Below, piece after piece: positions 22,076 through 33,819 of a stretch of DNA of 64,000 nt. Each line of letters begins with the position of its first letter. Position 1 is the stretch's first letter. The notes beneath the pieces are model-generated. The model made no database searches and was not told the origin of the DNA. It saw only the letters and a program-made list of their open reading frames with translations. This DNA comes from Phytophthora colocasiae (lineage: Eukaryota; Oomycota; Peronosporomycetes; Peronosporales; Peronosporaceae). The translations under genes and the position numbers were made by a program. The stretch covers positions 1,453,001-1,517,000 of the forward strand of contig JAGKQI010000079.1 of NCBI GenBank assembly GCA_018806915.1. The letters run 5' to 3'.

Positions 22076-24069
22076 GTGGCTCCGGCCAGGGTATCGTCCC
22101 TGTGGTACGGTATCTTCAAAGAGGTGCCTTCCTGCAATGATGGCGCTAAACGGCGACGTGGAGGTCCACGTGTGGAGGGAGCAGGGGATGAATGAGGCCG
22201 AGTCCCTGGTGAAGCGGAGACTGCAAGGACGGATGGCACGTCGACGGCGCTCGGTGAGTGCGAAAGGTGAGGTGTCACCCCCAAGGGCGTGGTACTATGC
22301 TGCGCTTTTCATTTTTTTAAGGTTAGTTACGAATTCCCTAGGCAAGTGAACAAGAACAAGAATCCACGTGAATTACATTTATTCAAGGACTTACACTCTA
22401 TCTGACATGATGTTATTTCCGATTTTCGAGCGACAGGTGGATATTACGTTACGATGTGATTGGTTATACTATGGGTTATAAGCGAAAAGGACTTTGGGAC
22501 GTGGTCGCACCCGTGCGACATCTGTGGAAGATTGTGAATAAACCTTCGCCTGACTGTAAAGGGGCCCAAAGGACCAGAAGTGTACTTCAGAGTGTGCACA
22601 ACTCTGAAGGTCAACTACACTCTGTCTGGTCACCGGACTTTCCCCGACGATGAGTGCCTAAGTTCTGGCGGAAAGTCTCTCACAAGAACGTATCTCTGAG
22701 AGACCTCATCCCGTTACCGTCCAGCGCGACGATGGATGGTTCAAGGATTCACAATATATACCCGCAGAGACCAAGTATCGCGCGCCGGACGCCGCGCACC
22801 CGCGCAACTCTCAAGATCTTCATGTACGTTGTAGCATTGGTGCTCCGTACTCTGGTTTCGTACTCAAGACTCTGGTATCTCTAACTCTGAGTGACTAAGA
22901 CTCTGAAAACCAAGTGATATCAGACTCTGAAACCGCCAAAGATCCAAGACCATACTGAAACCAAGTAAACCCAAGTTCAAGTCACGCATTCAAGTGATTA
23001 CTGACCTGCACATCCCCCGTAATGACGTCTCTACCTGTTAACCCATCGAGATCGGCTGCACAAGACTGCAAACTGAGATCAAGTCAAGATATCTTATGTA
23101 TACAAGAGCCAAGTGTACCTGACATATGAAGACTGACTGCCCAAAGGACGCAAAAGGCGACAAGAAGAAGAGAGTTACCAGAGATATATGATAGTTATGA
23201 GGAAGATAAACGATAAACAGAGTTCAATTTGCCGTGTAGCCCAGAAGTTGCTGTATTTCTGCCTGCAAGGCCACACCAAGGTTTGGTGCCGTGTGATCTC
23301 TCGCCTTTCCAATCCCCTTAGGCGGAGATCAGGTAACGTAGCGACCTGAAAGGACCCGCCTATTCCATACCCTAGTTGGGTCGGTTGTTTTGTCTCTAGC
23401 GGTAGCCCATTTCATATTGCTCGTTTGGACAGGCTCTGGAAACTAGACAGTCGTTTTCAGAGTGCAAAGTAGACTGTTATATATAACCGATTGTATTGGT
23501 TTATATTTTCCCTCTATATTAGAGGGTGGTGCGCGAACGTAAAGGGATACCAGACAGACCAGGTGTCTGGTAGCTAGTCCCTAGTTGACCTGGAGTGTTA
23601 GCCCACCGTTCAAGGGCCTAGAAAGAATAAGAACGGCTGTATATATTTGCATATTTTCGAACTCTGTGTATTGGTTGTTTATCTCTGAAAGTCAGGTATC
23701 TCGGTTCTGGATTTGTGATATTCAGACACCGATTTCAGACTTTCTCTGGTATATTAACCTCTTTTCGACCGCCGACTTCCTGGAAACCATCTTGGTTCCC
23801 AGAGATCCCGACTCCCGAACGCTCATGGAAGGATTTCCTGAATACCGACACCAGACTCCAAGGGAACCCCTACTTCTCTTCACAACACATTCTCAGACTC
23901 CGGCGAGGGTCATATTTCCGAAGACAACGAACCCACGAGGATACCGCAACGTACCACACGCCAACCTACCGTTGTACGACTCTGAAAACCCCTTTTCAGT
24001 AGTCGTATAACTAGGGTTCACTATACGCCCCCTGCTCCGCGACCAAAGTTTCACCGACTTCGCGACAAC
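22076..24069 (+). other. Non-coding leader and probable 5' LTR of element C
   Basis: About 2 kb with no credible gene. The later part carries the TCTGA/TCAGA words typical of element C (for example ACTCTGAAAACC near 22905) and ends at a primer-binding site at 24070. The LTR would therefore end at about 24067 (CGCGACA). The left LTR boundary could not be fixed because no second copy is present in the window. Confidence 0.45.
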
Positions 24070-24088
24070 TGGTGCGCGTGCCCGGATC
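24070..24088 (+). promoter_or_regulatory. Primer-binding site of element C
   Basis: TGGTGCGCGTGCCCGGATC, starting with the TGG expected to pair with the CCA end of a tRNA. The identical word lies just inside the LTR of elements A, B, N and G, whose LTR sequences differ from that of C. Confidence 0.7.
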
Positions 24089-24160
24089 TTTGGAATCGTG
24101 ATATCACCGGATTTGAGAGTACAAGAAGAGAAAGTTTCCTGTCAAGCGTCTATATTCAAG

Positions 24161-27100
24161 ATGGCTACGCCAGGATCTACGAGAGGAGGACGCCGTGGTC
24201 GTGGTCGGAGTATTCCGACACGTCAGTCCAAGCGTCTGCAAGGTTTGTCGCCTGAGGAGCAACCGGATTTGGATGCCATTCAGAAGGCGGCCCGCGAGAA
24301 GAGGAAAGCTGCGCGAGAGAAGAAGGCAGCTGAGAGTGTGAGCGTCCCAGAACCGGCGGTCGAAGACCAGCTTGCTGAAGAACCAGAAGCTCAAGAGACA
24401 CCTGCTGTCTCTGGTGATCAAGGTTCCGAAGAAGGACCGTCAGAAGTCGAAGTTTCTGGTGACGAGGTGACCACTGCCCGTGAAGGTGGAAATGAGGCGT
24501 CTGAGGGAGGCGCCGATATGGTTGAGTCCCCGGAGGTGATCGATCTGTGTTCAGATTCGGCAACTTCCGGCCAGTCTGTGGATGAAGTGAAACCAGAACC
24601 TGAAGTCTCTGGAATTCAAGGTCTACAATCCCCAAAGTCTGAAGACGCCCCAATGTCTGATGACATGGCGATTAAGTCCGAAGAGTCTCTGAAGACACCG
24701 TCTGATGAGTCTGGGAGGGCTGATTCGCTTGACGGAGAACGAGCTCTGAGGTATGTGCGTCGTGAGTTCCGCCGTTGGAGAGATATGGACACAGGCAAGG
24801 TCGTCCCGCCAAGCATCGAGTATATGTGGCCGACGATGAAGCCTAGTGCTGATGCTTTCCAGAAAGCTGCTGCAGCGACCGGTGACTACATCAAGTGGCG
24901 ATGTTCCTCTGTCTTCCCTGAGGATATGTGGATCTCAGAGTTTCACGTGAGGCGTCATGGTTTTGGCCGGATCCAAGACCTTTCCTACGTCGAGATCCCG
25001 ATGAGTACGTTGACAGCACCATAGTGTGTGGCAATTCTTCAGACAATGTTGTACGAGGCAGGTTTTGAATTCCGGAACCTCCTCTCAACATGGTCTCAGA
25101 CTCAGGCGTCAGCTGTCTTCGAGTCTCAAGTACGCAGTGTGGCGTCCGAACGTCAGAGTCGACTCGCAGTGGAATTGGTTGAGTAGGCCACAGTGACCAC
25201 CAGGTTACAAGTGAACCGACCCCCAGAAGACATGAAACGAGAAGACACAACAAGCCAAGATGAGGCAGATCGTGTATTACCTGACAAGGACGCTGACCTA
25301 CAAGGACGACGGCTGATCATGCGACTCCGGGTGACCGGACTCCGAGTGACGCACAGTTCCGATGTTTCCAGCAGTGACGAGCCACCGCGGTCCAAGCGCT
25401 TACAGCAGAAACCACCGCGCCCACAAATCCCGTCAACACCTTCAGCTTTATCAACGCCATCGCTGTCTTCACTGCCACAGTATGAGAGTCGCTCTGATAA
25501 CACGCGACCGGACTCTGAAAACATGATGTCTGAAGATCATAGCCCTTCTCAGACACGGATGACGGACGTGCCAATTCCCAGTGTCATTGGGACCTCGGAT
25601 GACCAGTCGTCAGGATTCCAGACTTCGCGCGGAAGCTCTACGGACTCGTCCTTGATGTCCATGAGTCGAGGGGCGGCATCACATTTGTCGCTGTCCACAG
25701 GAAGCCTGGCGTTAATTGCTCAAGGTGCTGATGCGGGAGGAGCAGTCTCTGAAGGCATGGGGATCCAAGTGACGCGAACGCTGTTACCAGTGAAACCAGA
25801 GTCCGAGGATGTCGACATGCCGGAAGAGAGACCAGAGGTGCCGGACGCGAAGTCTGGAAACCAGGTGTCTGTCGGAAGTTCTTCACGGGATTTCAGACAA
25901 TTGACTCCGGAGATTCCACCTGTATCTGTCTCCACTCGAAGCGAAAGTCACCAGAGCCACCGCCAAAGTGTGAAGAGTGAAGACCTTCTAAGATCACCGT
26001 CCCGACGCTTGAGTTCCATCGCATCGAGTCGTACGAAGTCTGAAGCTCGAAGTTCTCAGAGATCAGGACCTGCCCAGATCGAGTTGAACGTCATGAGGCA
26101 ACAGCAGGAGTGGCAAAGCCGGATGGAGCAAGCGCAGATGGAGTTCTTGGCCCGAGAACGCTTGGAGTCCATGGAACGCGATCGTCGTCGGGAAAACGTG
26201 ACTTGGAGGCAAGACGCGAGATTCAGACGCTCACTGGGCGCTTGCTGAAGTCAGAAAACGCGAGGCTGGAGGCTGAGAGACGTGCTAACGACGCCGAAGA
26301 ACGGAGAAGTCTGGTATCTGAGAGCAAACTCAGGAATCGCAGCGCGGCAGAGTTGGAAACTCTGAAAACGGAGCTCTGGAACTCTGAAAACCAACGTCTG
26401 GAATCAGAGTTTACTGAACGCTGGCGACAAAGAGAGGCTGAGACTGAGGCCGAACGTGCACGTGCGATTGACGAGATGAAACGAGACTGGAATTCTCAAA
26501 TGGAAGCCTTACAGCAGCGAATGAAAGTCATGGAAGCCGAGCGCGACAGGGAGAAAGAAAGTTCTCAGAACATGCAACGGTTCCAAGCCGGTCAATTGAG
26601 AAACCTTCGAGCGACATTATCCCAAGTTCAAGAGGCGCGAAGGGTCGGTCACCCTGATTCAGCAACTGCAAACCAAGTGTTACATACCGGCAACCCTGAA
26701 GCTGCAACTATGTATCCAGTATCAGGGTCGGAAATCAGAAGTGACGCAAGTAGGGTTGGGGTTGAACCCATGTCACATTCACCGGTCCTCAAGACGGAAT
26801 CTCGAGAGGTTGCGACCTTCCAGCAGGGCACCCCTGCACGAAGCACGGGGACGAAGCGAGTGAAGGCTGAGAGGAATGGCGTCGCTACTACCGCTACGAC
26901 CGCTCAAGTGACTCAAGTGATCCCGGTGACAGTGGCCAAGGGTGACACCAGACGTGCGTCTACTCCAAGACGAGATCCGCCGCAGAAAACTGAAGCTAGG
27001 CGGCCAAGTGGAGACCGAAGAGCGTCTCGCAGAGAGAAACGCCATGGTAGAGCGCCAGACTCTGGCTGAGATTCTGATGACTCGAGCTCAGACTCTGCGA

Positions 27101-28420
27101 GCTCGGAACCAGGGGAAGTGGTGAATCTGACGGCAGCAACTCAAGCGCAGGCCGGAACCACACTTCTGACGCTAAGGCCGTTCATGAACTCTAACAACCT
27201 TGGAGAATTCGACCCCAGAGCTACGCTCAGGGAATGCGTCCACTGGTGGGAGCGGTTTACGAATATGGCTTCTCAAGGAGGATGGTCGACCAAGACGCGC
27301 ATCCAGGAACTTAAGTTGAAGCTCCCCGTGTCTGCGCGAGACTGGTTTAACCAGCTTCCCAAAAGTGTGTCCCGTGACTGGAAAGAGCTGTCTTCAGAAT
27401 TCAAGAAACGTTATTGCAAAGCTCGGTCATCGTATTCCGAGAGGTATTTTACGATGGCTATGAAAGACTCTGAGACTCCGCTGAAATTTTTCTACCGACT
27501 TAATTCTGCCACTGGTAAAGCTGACATCGATTTCCGGAAGTCGTCCAAGCGCCTTGAGAAGCATGTACTGCGATTCATCACGAAACTTAAGGATGCACGC
27601 CTGAAAACGTCGCTGCAAGGTCAGAGATTTCGACGGATTTCAGACTTGGAGTATGCCGACGGATTTCGGACTTGGAATACGCGTTCCAGCAAGATGAAGA
27701 CGTGTGGCGAACTGGTGACCAAGAGATGATCCCTGCGAAGTCTCGAGATTTCCGGGCTGATAATATTCCGCGAGGACAATTCAAGCCCAAGCGTGTGCAC
27801 CGGACTTATGTCGCAAGAGATGTGGATTCTGAAGATTATGACCTGAAAACTCTGAAAATCACAAGGAATCTCTGAAATCCAATCAGGATACCAGAGATCA
27901 GACTGGTGATTCCAGAACTCCAAGTGCGACTTCAGAGTCTACCCGTGATGAAAGTACTGCGCAAGCATCTTCGAACAATTCAAAGGCTCCACCAAGTGCA
28001 GATTGGACGCAGACTCTGACGAATGAAGTATATCGAGTGATGGATAACATGGGATGGCGTCCGCCGCCGCAGTCCCCGTCTGGATCGTCAGGTCAAGGAT
28101 TCCACCAGAGGCGTCATGAGAGTAGTGGCTACTGGAACAAGTTCTGTGAAAAATGTCAACGCTCAGGACACTCAGAGGAAGATTGCTGGAGAGATGTCAC
28201 GTGTGACCGCTGCCAGGAGAAGGGACACCCAAGTCGAATGTGTCGGATGCCACCCTGTGAAGTATGTGGAAGAGTGCACCCTGAAAAACCCTGTGAAGAT
28301 CTGAAAACTCTGGAAGCACTCAAGCAACTCGCTCGACAAGGCGCACTCAAGGACATGCCGAATCACCTACGGGAGAAACTCCTGGGTGATGAGGCAGACT
28401 CTGGGAAGCCGTTAAACTAA
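24161..28420 (+). pseudogene. Element C Gag (multiple lesions)
   Basis: The first ATG after the primer-binding site gives MATPGSTRGGRRGRG and a long acidic, Ser/Glu-rich N-terminus (to TAG at 25022). A second stop near 25184, then frame changes near 26240 and 27060, separate long coiled-coil pieces (26110-27069) from the Gag core at 27118-27729 (FDPRATLRECVHWWERF, LPVSARDWFNQLP). The nucleocapsid at 28037-28420 has CEKCQRSGHSEEDC, CDRCQEKGHPSRMC and CEVCGRVHPEKPC, the same three-knuckle plan as elements N and G. The gag stop overlaps the protease ATG (TAATG). Confidence 0.8.
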
Positions 28421-28457
28421 TGTGCCCGTCGGATGGGGATCCGAAACGCGCCGGGCA
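28411..28457 (+). promoter_or_regulatory. Predicted -1 frameshift element of element C
   Basis: GTTAAAC (28411-28417) reads TTA AAC TAA in the gag frame and GTT AAA in the protease frame. Five nucleotides later comes an outer stem TGCCCG/CGGGCA (28423-28428 with 28452-28457). It encloses an inner stem TCGGAT/ATCCGA with loop GGGG, followed by a 7-nt bulge. The sequence differs completely from that of N and G, but the shape is the same. Confidence 0.7.
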
Positions 28458-29309
28458 TGGCGTTACCCCAGAGTTGTGTGTTCTAGTGTGTGTAGGACCA
28501 GAGCTTAGAAAGACTCAAGATAACACTCAACAATGCATGACTACTTTTGCCCAAGAATCGACCATACCTTCTGGAAACTCAGGGAACGAGTTACCTGAGA
28601 CCGCCGAAAACACCGACCCGACACCAGACGACACAGTGTCGTTCAGGTTGAAGGATGGCGAGTGTTATGGCTGGTGGGAGGACAACTACCCTGATCGGTC
28701 GAAGAGGGATGTGGTGATGGTGTATGGTGCTGTGAATGACCATCGGACCAAGATTCTCTTGGACACTGGTGCGACCATAAATATTCTGAGTTACGACTTT
28801 GCGCGTAAGCTCGGACTCAGACTTAAGTCGCACAAGCAGACCAAGGTGTCGGGGATGGGTGGTGTTCCAACATATATCGGTGCCAGCGCTGAGATCAAGT
28901 TACAACTTGGGCCAAGGGTGGTATATATTGTGGATGTTTGGGTCGCGAATATCGGTGAAGGAATTGACGTGCTTTTGGGAATGGGTTTTATGTTTGCTGC
29001 TGGAGTGAGAATTAGTGCTCGCGAAGGTCTGGTGTCGTTACCAGACGAGGTAGTGGTGATGATGTGTAATTGGGAACCTGGTGATCACATTGGTCGTAAC
29101 AGGTCGGTTAGACCAAGTGAGGCTGTTCTTCTGAGTCCGGGTGAAGAGTTTATTGTCCGAATTGACTATGGACCAACGAACCCCCAGAGGGAAGTCATGT
29201 GGGCCGGACGCGGTGATCGCTGGGTTACTCAGCTGATCTATGCGGCTCGCCCTTGGCCTGTGGCCGTTCGCGTGGTAAATATCTCTGATAAGAACACGTG
29301 GGTCAATGA
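28420..29309 (+). pseudogene. Element C protease, first part, interrupted by element N
   Basis: Aspartic protease of Ty3/Gypsy type with TKILLDTGATINILSYDFAR, a flap-like VSGMGGVPTYIG and the second core GIDVLLGMGFMFAAG. Open up to the insertion. Excision of 29310-45112 joins GA|A and restores NELSDVARIVEYGFFPRHGR in frame, which shows that the insertion split a once-continuous ORF. It is in the -1 frame relative to gag. Confidence 0.88.
29306..29309 (+). repeat. Target-site duplication of element N, left copy (ATGA)
   Basis: ATGA precedes the LTR terminus TGTGGTG at 29310. The same four bases follow the other LTR at 45109-45112. Confidence 0.85.
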
Positions 29310-30604
29310 TGTGGTGTAGTGGATCCGCTGGAATGAGCAGGGATCCAACGTTCACACACGGCGCCCAGACACTGACTAACGGAGGGGGTACTCCGATAAC
29401 CGTGGGGTTGCTGAGGCTCACCTTGTGTACCCGTCAGTGGGCGGGATCTGCTCTCTCAGGAACGGGAGAGTGTACACAGGCGTGAGGGCTTGAACGTCCT
29501 TGGCGGGGACTTGGGAGGTTGGACTTGCGTGGGTATTCCTGCACACAGGTCCTGGTTGGGGGGATCTTGGTCTTGGACTCGAAGATCTTGTGGATCCTTA
29601 GATCCGGGGTTGCCTTGGTGGCTGTGGGGTTCCTTTTCCTTTCCTTTACTGTCTTGCTTGCCGCCTCCTGTAGCGGTTGGTCTTGAGGGTGTTGAGAGGT
29701 CGAGGGATCCTGCGGTTAAGCAATCAACACCGTTGGATCCGGGGTCTTCACTAGCGTAAGGTAAGCCGGCCAAATTGGGGATCCGGTCTTAGCTGTAGCT
29801 AGGTATGCGAAGAAACTTGCAGGAAGACTAAGGGGAGGCCAATACACTATCCTCTTCCCTTGTCTTAGGTCCTGAAGAAGACCACTTGCGCACTAGAAGG
29901 TAAATTCGACTCTCTGATTTATGGCTATCCAGTTTCTCATCCTGTACCCTATCTTTCCCATCGCAAATCTCTATCTTAGATCATGCTGGCTCTCTTCCAA
30001 CTGCCTCACCACGTTGATGTCATAAACCTTGAGGATCCGGGTTTGGATCCGAGGATCTAGCTTCGGGATCCGAGGATCCGGCTTCGGGATCTCTGGATCT
30101 TGGATCTTGGGGATCTTGGATCTGGATCTCTGGATCTTGGATCTTGGGGATCCTGCTTCTGGATCCGAGGATCTTGGATCTGGATCTCTGGATCTTGGAT
30201 CTTGGGGATCCGGCTTCAGGATCCGAGGATCTTGGATCTGGATCTCTGGATCTTGGATCTTGGGGATCCGGCTTCAGGATCCGAGGATCTTGGATCTGGA
30301 TCTCTGGCATCTGGATCCGAGGATCTTGGATCTGGAACTCTGGATCTTGGATCTGGATTCCTGGCATCTGGATCCAAGGATCTTGGATCTGAAGGATCCG
30401 CACTTAGGACTGCCGGATCCGCACTTAGGACAGTGGGATCCGAACTTAAGTCAGCCAGGCCAAGTGGATCCTAACTTAGGATCCGCCCTAGAGTAGGTAC
30501 CAGTTCCAGGGATCTGCCCTTATCGTAGCACCACTGTCGCCCGTCACCCATCATCGTGGTCGTTCTGCGTCCTGTCCGGCTTGATTTGAATCCACTTCAC
30601 CACA
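29310..30604 (-). repeat. 3' LTR of element N (1295 bp)
   Basis: Ends TGTGGTGTAGTG and CACTTCACCACA. It is 182 bp shorter than the 5' LTR because of fewer units in the GATC repeat block (about 30020-30400). Outside that block only a few single-base differences were noticed, for example CGCCCGTC here against CGCACGTC near 45050. Confidence 0.92.
30020..30400. repeat. GATC-rich tandem repeats in the 3' LTR of N
   Basis: About 60-bp units of the type GGCTTCAGGATCCGAGG, GATCTTGGATCTGGATCTC and GGATCTTGGGGATCC. Open frames here on both strands are repeat artefacts. The 5' LTR block at 44340-44920 has more units. Confidence 0.85.
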
Positions 30605-30705
30605 ATCGCCCCTGGGACGAGGTTGTTGCCGCACAACGGCATCACGTCGTTCCCATACAAAATTCCAATTTGGCTCGTCATTCCTCAAATCGCGACCTCT
30701 GCAAA

Positions 30706-33700
30706 ATGGATCGGCCTGCCGACGACTGTTCCTCCGCGTACACCACCGTGTTCTTCGGCCAAGATCCCTCTGCGGCTCAGCCTCCATGTCCTCATTGTGA
30801 CCACGCTCCTTCCGATCCCGCTGTAGCCGCGACTCCAACGGTCCCGGATCTGGATTCTGTGTATGATGCCGTCGCTTCCCTCCAGTCTCTCTCCGATGGA
30901 TACGCTGAGATGCAGGCCAGCTACCAACAAGTGCTCCGGGATCTCACTTCGGCGCGGCGACACAATGAAGAACTCCATGGTCTGTTGCAGCCTCGTCTGA
31001 ACCTTGCTCAAGCGTTCATTGACTTCGCGCAGCATCGGTATAATGTTTCTCAAGGTGCTCTCCGGCTGGCGAAGCAAAAGGAAGCGGAAGCGGTGCAAGA
31101 TCTGGATCGGCTCAAGGATCACTTGCGTGAGCTCGACGTCCTCAAGGCCCAATACTCGGATCTAGAGGTCTCTTCAGCAGAAGCCTATGCTGTCTTACAG
31201 GACTATGCAGTCGGACTCGAGCGGCAGATTGCTGGGGAAGACATCTCGGCGGAGGATCCATCCGTGGTACGGTTGGCTCAAGAGCTTGAGCATCAGCGTG
31301 AAGAATCTTCGGAACTGTTAGAGCGTTCAACGGAATTGGAGGAGAAGTTGAAAGACGCGGAGACCGCGCGAGATGCGGCCTTACTCGAGCAAAATCGTAC
31401 CAGCGTCCAACTCGCGGAGTCCGCTATCCGTTGCGACCAACAAGCACGCAAGATTGAAGATCTTCGGGCCCACCGTGACCAGCTACGTGAGTCGCTCAAG
31501 CAGCTCCCCAATCAAAATCTCGTCAAGACTGTCGAGTCGCTCAAACTGGATCTTCATGTTCGGAACGAGAGGGTCCATGAGCTGGAGAATCTTCTCGCCA
31601 AATCAGAACGTCGACGTGGGGAACTCCATCGAGTTCATACGCATACTGTCCAGAAACTCGACCGGGCCAGCGAAAACCTGGCGCGTCTGACGCAAGAGAA
31701 CCTCAACGCCCGTGAAGAGATCGAGCATCAGCAGAGACGGTCTGAGAAGAACGTATCCAAGCGTCAGAGCGCCGAGAAGAGTCTCCAGAGGGCCGAAGAT
31801 GATCTGCTGAAAGTAAAACGTCAACGCGATCGGGCGGACCAAGCCAGAGAGAAAGCCGAACGTGAGATCGATCGGATCCGGAACCAGTCGTCAGAACAGA
31901 GGAAGATACGTGTGGATCTGGATCGGATCCGCCTCGAGCGCGACGAGGCTGCCCGGGCGTCTACAGCAGCGATGCAAGAGCTGGACAAGGCCATGCAGAA
32001 GATCTCCACAGTAACCCTCGAACGCGATCAGGCCAGGCAGATCTTCGCCGGGAAGGATCAAGTGATTCGTCACCAAGGGATGGAGATCCAGCGCTTGAAG
32101 AGTGAATCGGAGCAGCTGGCTGCGTCGTTGACACGGGCAGTGACCAGCGAAGAAGACCTCAAGCGTCTCCGCCACGACCATCAAGATCTCAAAACGAAGT
32201 ATGACGCGCTCGAGCAGGAGCACCTCGCCCTGGAAGAAGAGCATCGCAGTGTAATTGACGAGCGTACGTCGGCCCTTCGTAATTTGGCCTCGATCGCCTC
32301 TATGGCTATGCGCAGTTCCTCGAATGCCCCAAGCGCGCAGTCTGAGTCTTCTACTTCCCAAGAAGGTTCTTCCGCCAAGCGTCGTCGACGCGAAACTTCT
32401 GTCCCGACAGAAGAGCCGCCGCACAAGATATCGCGTCAGGCCGATCCTGCAGATCCTTCCACTGTCGTGTCCAAACCTGCGCCTGTTCCCGTTTCCAAAA
32501 CAGCAGGTGATGCGACTGACGATCCGGATCTCGACTTCGGGGACGCGGCGCAAGAGCGACCGGGGAAGGATCAAGACTCGGCGGATCCCAAGCGTGTTCC
32601 ACCTCCGGACAAGTCTGCTGAGGCACTCCTGCCGAGTGCACCCTCAGAGATCCCGGATCCGACATCTTCCACGAAGTCTTCCGCTACCGCTGCCAAGCCC
32701 CCTGAGGGATCACAGGGTTCCGGTGAGGGAGGTCCAGCTGGATCTGGTGCGGGAGACGACCCAGGATTCGGCTCGGGCAGCGAGTCGGAGGAATTTGATG
32801 AACAGTTGAAGGCCGTCATGTCACGCTCTCGGTCGGAACTGCGTCGGCGTTCGTCGGGGGACGGGTCGGCGTCTGCTCCCATTGAGATCCGAGACGCCCC
32901 CACTACCCACTCCAGTGTTGCATTCAGCCCTTCACGTTCTGCGTCCCCCGAGGTTCACCCGACGGATTCTCTCGAAAGGAGTGTTGGGCTTCAGTTCGAG
33001 GCGTACGGCCCACTAGAAGAGTTCGTTCCGGCTGTTCGGGATCCACGCGAGATGTCTCCTGAAGAGGTGACCCCTTGGATCGCAGACCAAGTCAGCCTTC
33101 TGAGTCTGCAAACACTCTCTGCCAGTGGCCTGACCGCTTGTTATCGCCCAGGGTGGCTGTTTCCCCTTCGTGTCGGTCGTTGTGCTATGGATCCATCCAG
33201 CTACGCTCCAGATCTAATCTCCAAGGCGCAAATTACCGAGTTGTACGCGACGGAGCCATGGAAGGGTCTGGGGTCCCAGTCTCCGCCTCCTTACACCTTT
33301 CAAGCCGGCTTGTCACCCCATCTTGCGGAGATCCTGAGCTGGTATGACGCATTCGAGGCTGCCAACTTGCAAGCGATCTGGGAATGCACGCACTCGTTCC
33401 CCATCTCTATAGAGCTTCGGAAGGCGGACCATTGGTTCACCAGCTTCTATCGCCGCCGAAAGAATCGAGGGTCCCATGCCCGGAGCAACTACCGCAAGCT
33501 TCAGAGCAAGATCTTCGAGAGGATGCGCCTGACCGGGTGTTGCGACTTGGATCTATGGTTAGATCCACACTTCGTCCACTTCCTCTTACCGGCGGAAGAT
33601 GTCACTTGGTATCCTGGGGCTGAGGCTGTCGACACTGGAGCAGATCCTCCACGGAGCCTCTTAGCTGCCCTCGAAGATTGTGATCGTCAAGATCCTTGGC

Positions 33701-33819
33701 GTACTCACTACCGGTCTGGATCTTCTCACCTCAGCCTTGGCACTAGTCGACTCTCCATGAAGTTCGTCCGATCGCTACCTGATTTCGATGCTGAAGCTGC
33801 CAGGGCCAGAACTTTGTAA
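30706..33819 (+). CDS. Antisense ORF of element N: 1037-aa coiled-coil protein of unknown function
   Basis: Intact ORF on the strand opposite to gag-pol, with ATG (MDRPADDC) 102 bp inside the 3' LTR edge. Residues ~20-35 hold a CPHCDH cysteine cluster. Residues ~60-540 are a long charged coiled coil (heptad-rich runs such as RLAQELEHQREESSELLERS). Residues ~560-790 are Ser/Pro/Asp-rich and disordered, with a basic KRRRRE patch. Residues ~850-1000 form a compact segment with WYDAFEAANLQAIWECTH and DHWFTSFYRRRKNRGSHAR. I recognise no family. It shares the GATC-rich wording of the element, which suggests it belongs to it. An alternative start GTG at 30556 lies inside the LTR and is less likely. 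Confidence 0.75.
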   Translation: MDRPADDCSSAYTTVFFGQDPSAAQPPCPHCDHAPSDPAVAATPTVPDLDSVYDAVASLQSLSDGYAEMQASYQQVLRDLTSARRHNEELHGLLQPRLNLAQAFIDFAQHRYNVSQGALRLAKQKEAEAVQDLDRLKDHLRELDVLKAQYSDLEVSSAEAYAVLQDYAVGLERQIAGEDISAEDPSVVRLAQELEHQREESSELLERSTELEEKLKDAETARDAALLEQNRTSVQLAESAIRCDQQARKIEDLRAHRDQLRESLKQLPNQNLVKTVESLKLDLHVRNERVHELENLLAKSERRRGELHRVHTHTVQKLDRASENLARLTQENLNAREEIEHQQRRSEKNVSKRQSAEKSLQRAEDDLLKVKRQRDRADQAREKAEREIDRIRNQSSEQRKIRVDLDRIRLERDEAARASTAAMQELDKAMQKISTVTLERDQARQIFAGKDQVIRHQGMEIQRLKSESEQLAASLTRAVTSEEDLKRLRHDHQDLKTKYDALEQEHLALEEEHRSVIDERTSALRNLASIASMAMRSSSNAPSAQSESSTSQEGSSAKRRRRETSVPTEEPPHKISRQADPADPSTVVSKPAPVPVSKTAGDATDDPDLDFGDAAQERPGKDQDSADPKRVPPPDKSAEALLPSAPSEIPDPTSSTKSSATAAKPPEGSQGSGEGGPAGSGAGDDPGFGSGSESEEFDEQLKAVMSRSRSELRRRSSGDGSASAPIEIRDAPTTHSSVAFSPSRSASPEVHPTDSLERSVGLQFEAYGPLEEFVPAVRDPREMSPEEVTPWIADQVSLLSLQTLSASGLTACYRPGWLFPLRVGRCAMDPSSYAPDLISKAQITELYATEPWKGLGSQSPPPYTFQAGLSPHLAEILSWYDAFEAANLQAIWECTHSFPISIELRKADHWFTSFYRRRKNRGSHARSNYRKLQSKIFERMRLTGCCDLDLWLDPHFVHFLLPAEDVTWYPGAEAVDTGADPPRSLLAALEDCDRQDPWRTHYRSGSSHLSLGTSRLSMKFVRSLPDFDAEAARARTL

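Noticed and set aside
23585..24010. 141-aa plus ORF just before the primer-binding site of C
   Set aside because: Lies in the presumed LTR/leader, no known motif, composition like the surrounding non-coding DNA.
30556..30705. GTG-initiated extension of the antisense ORF of N into the LTR
   Set aside because: The ATG at 30706 lies just inside the element. The extension is shared LTR sequence and also precedes element C coding sequence at 45060, so it is not specific to this protein.
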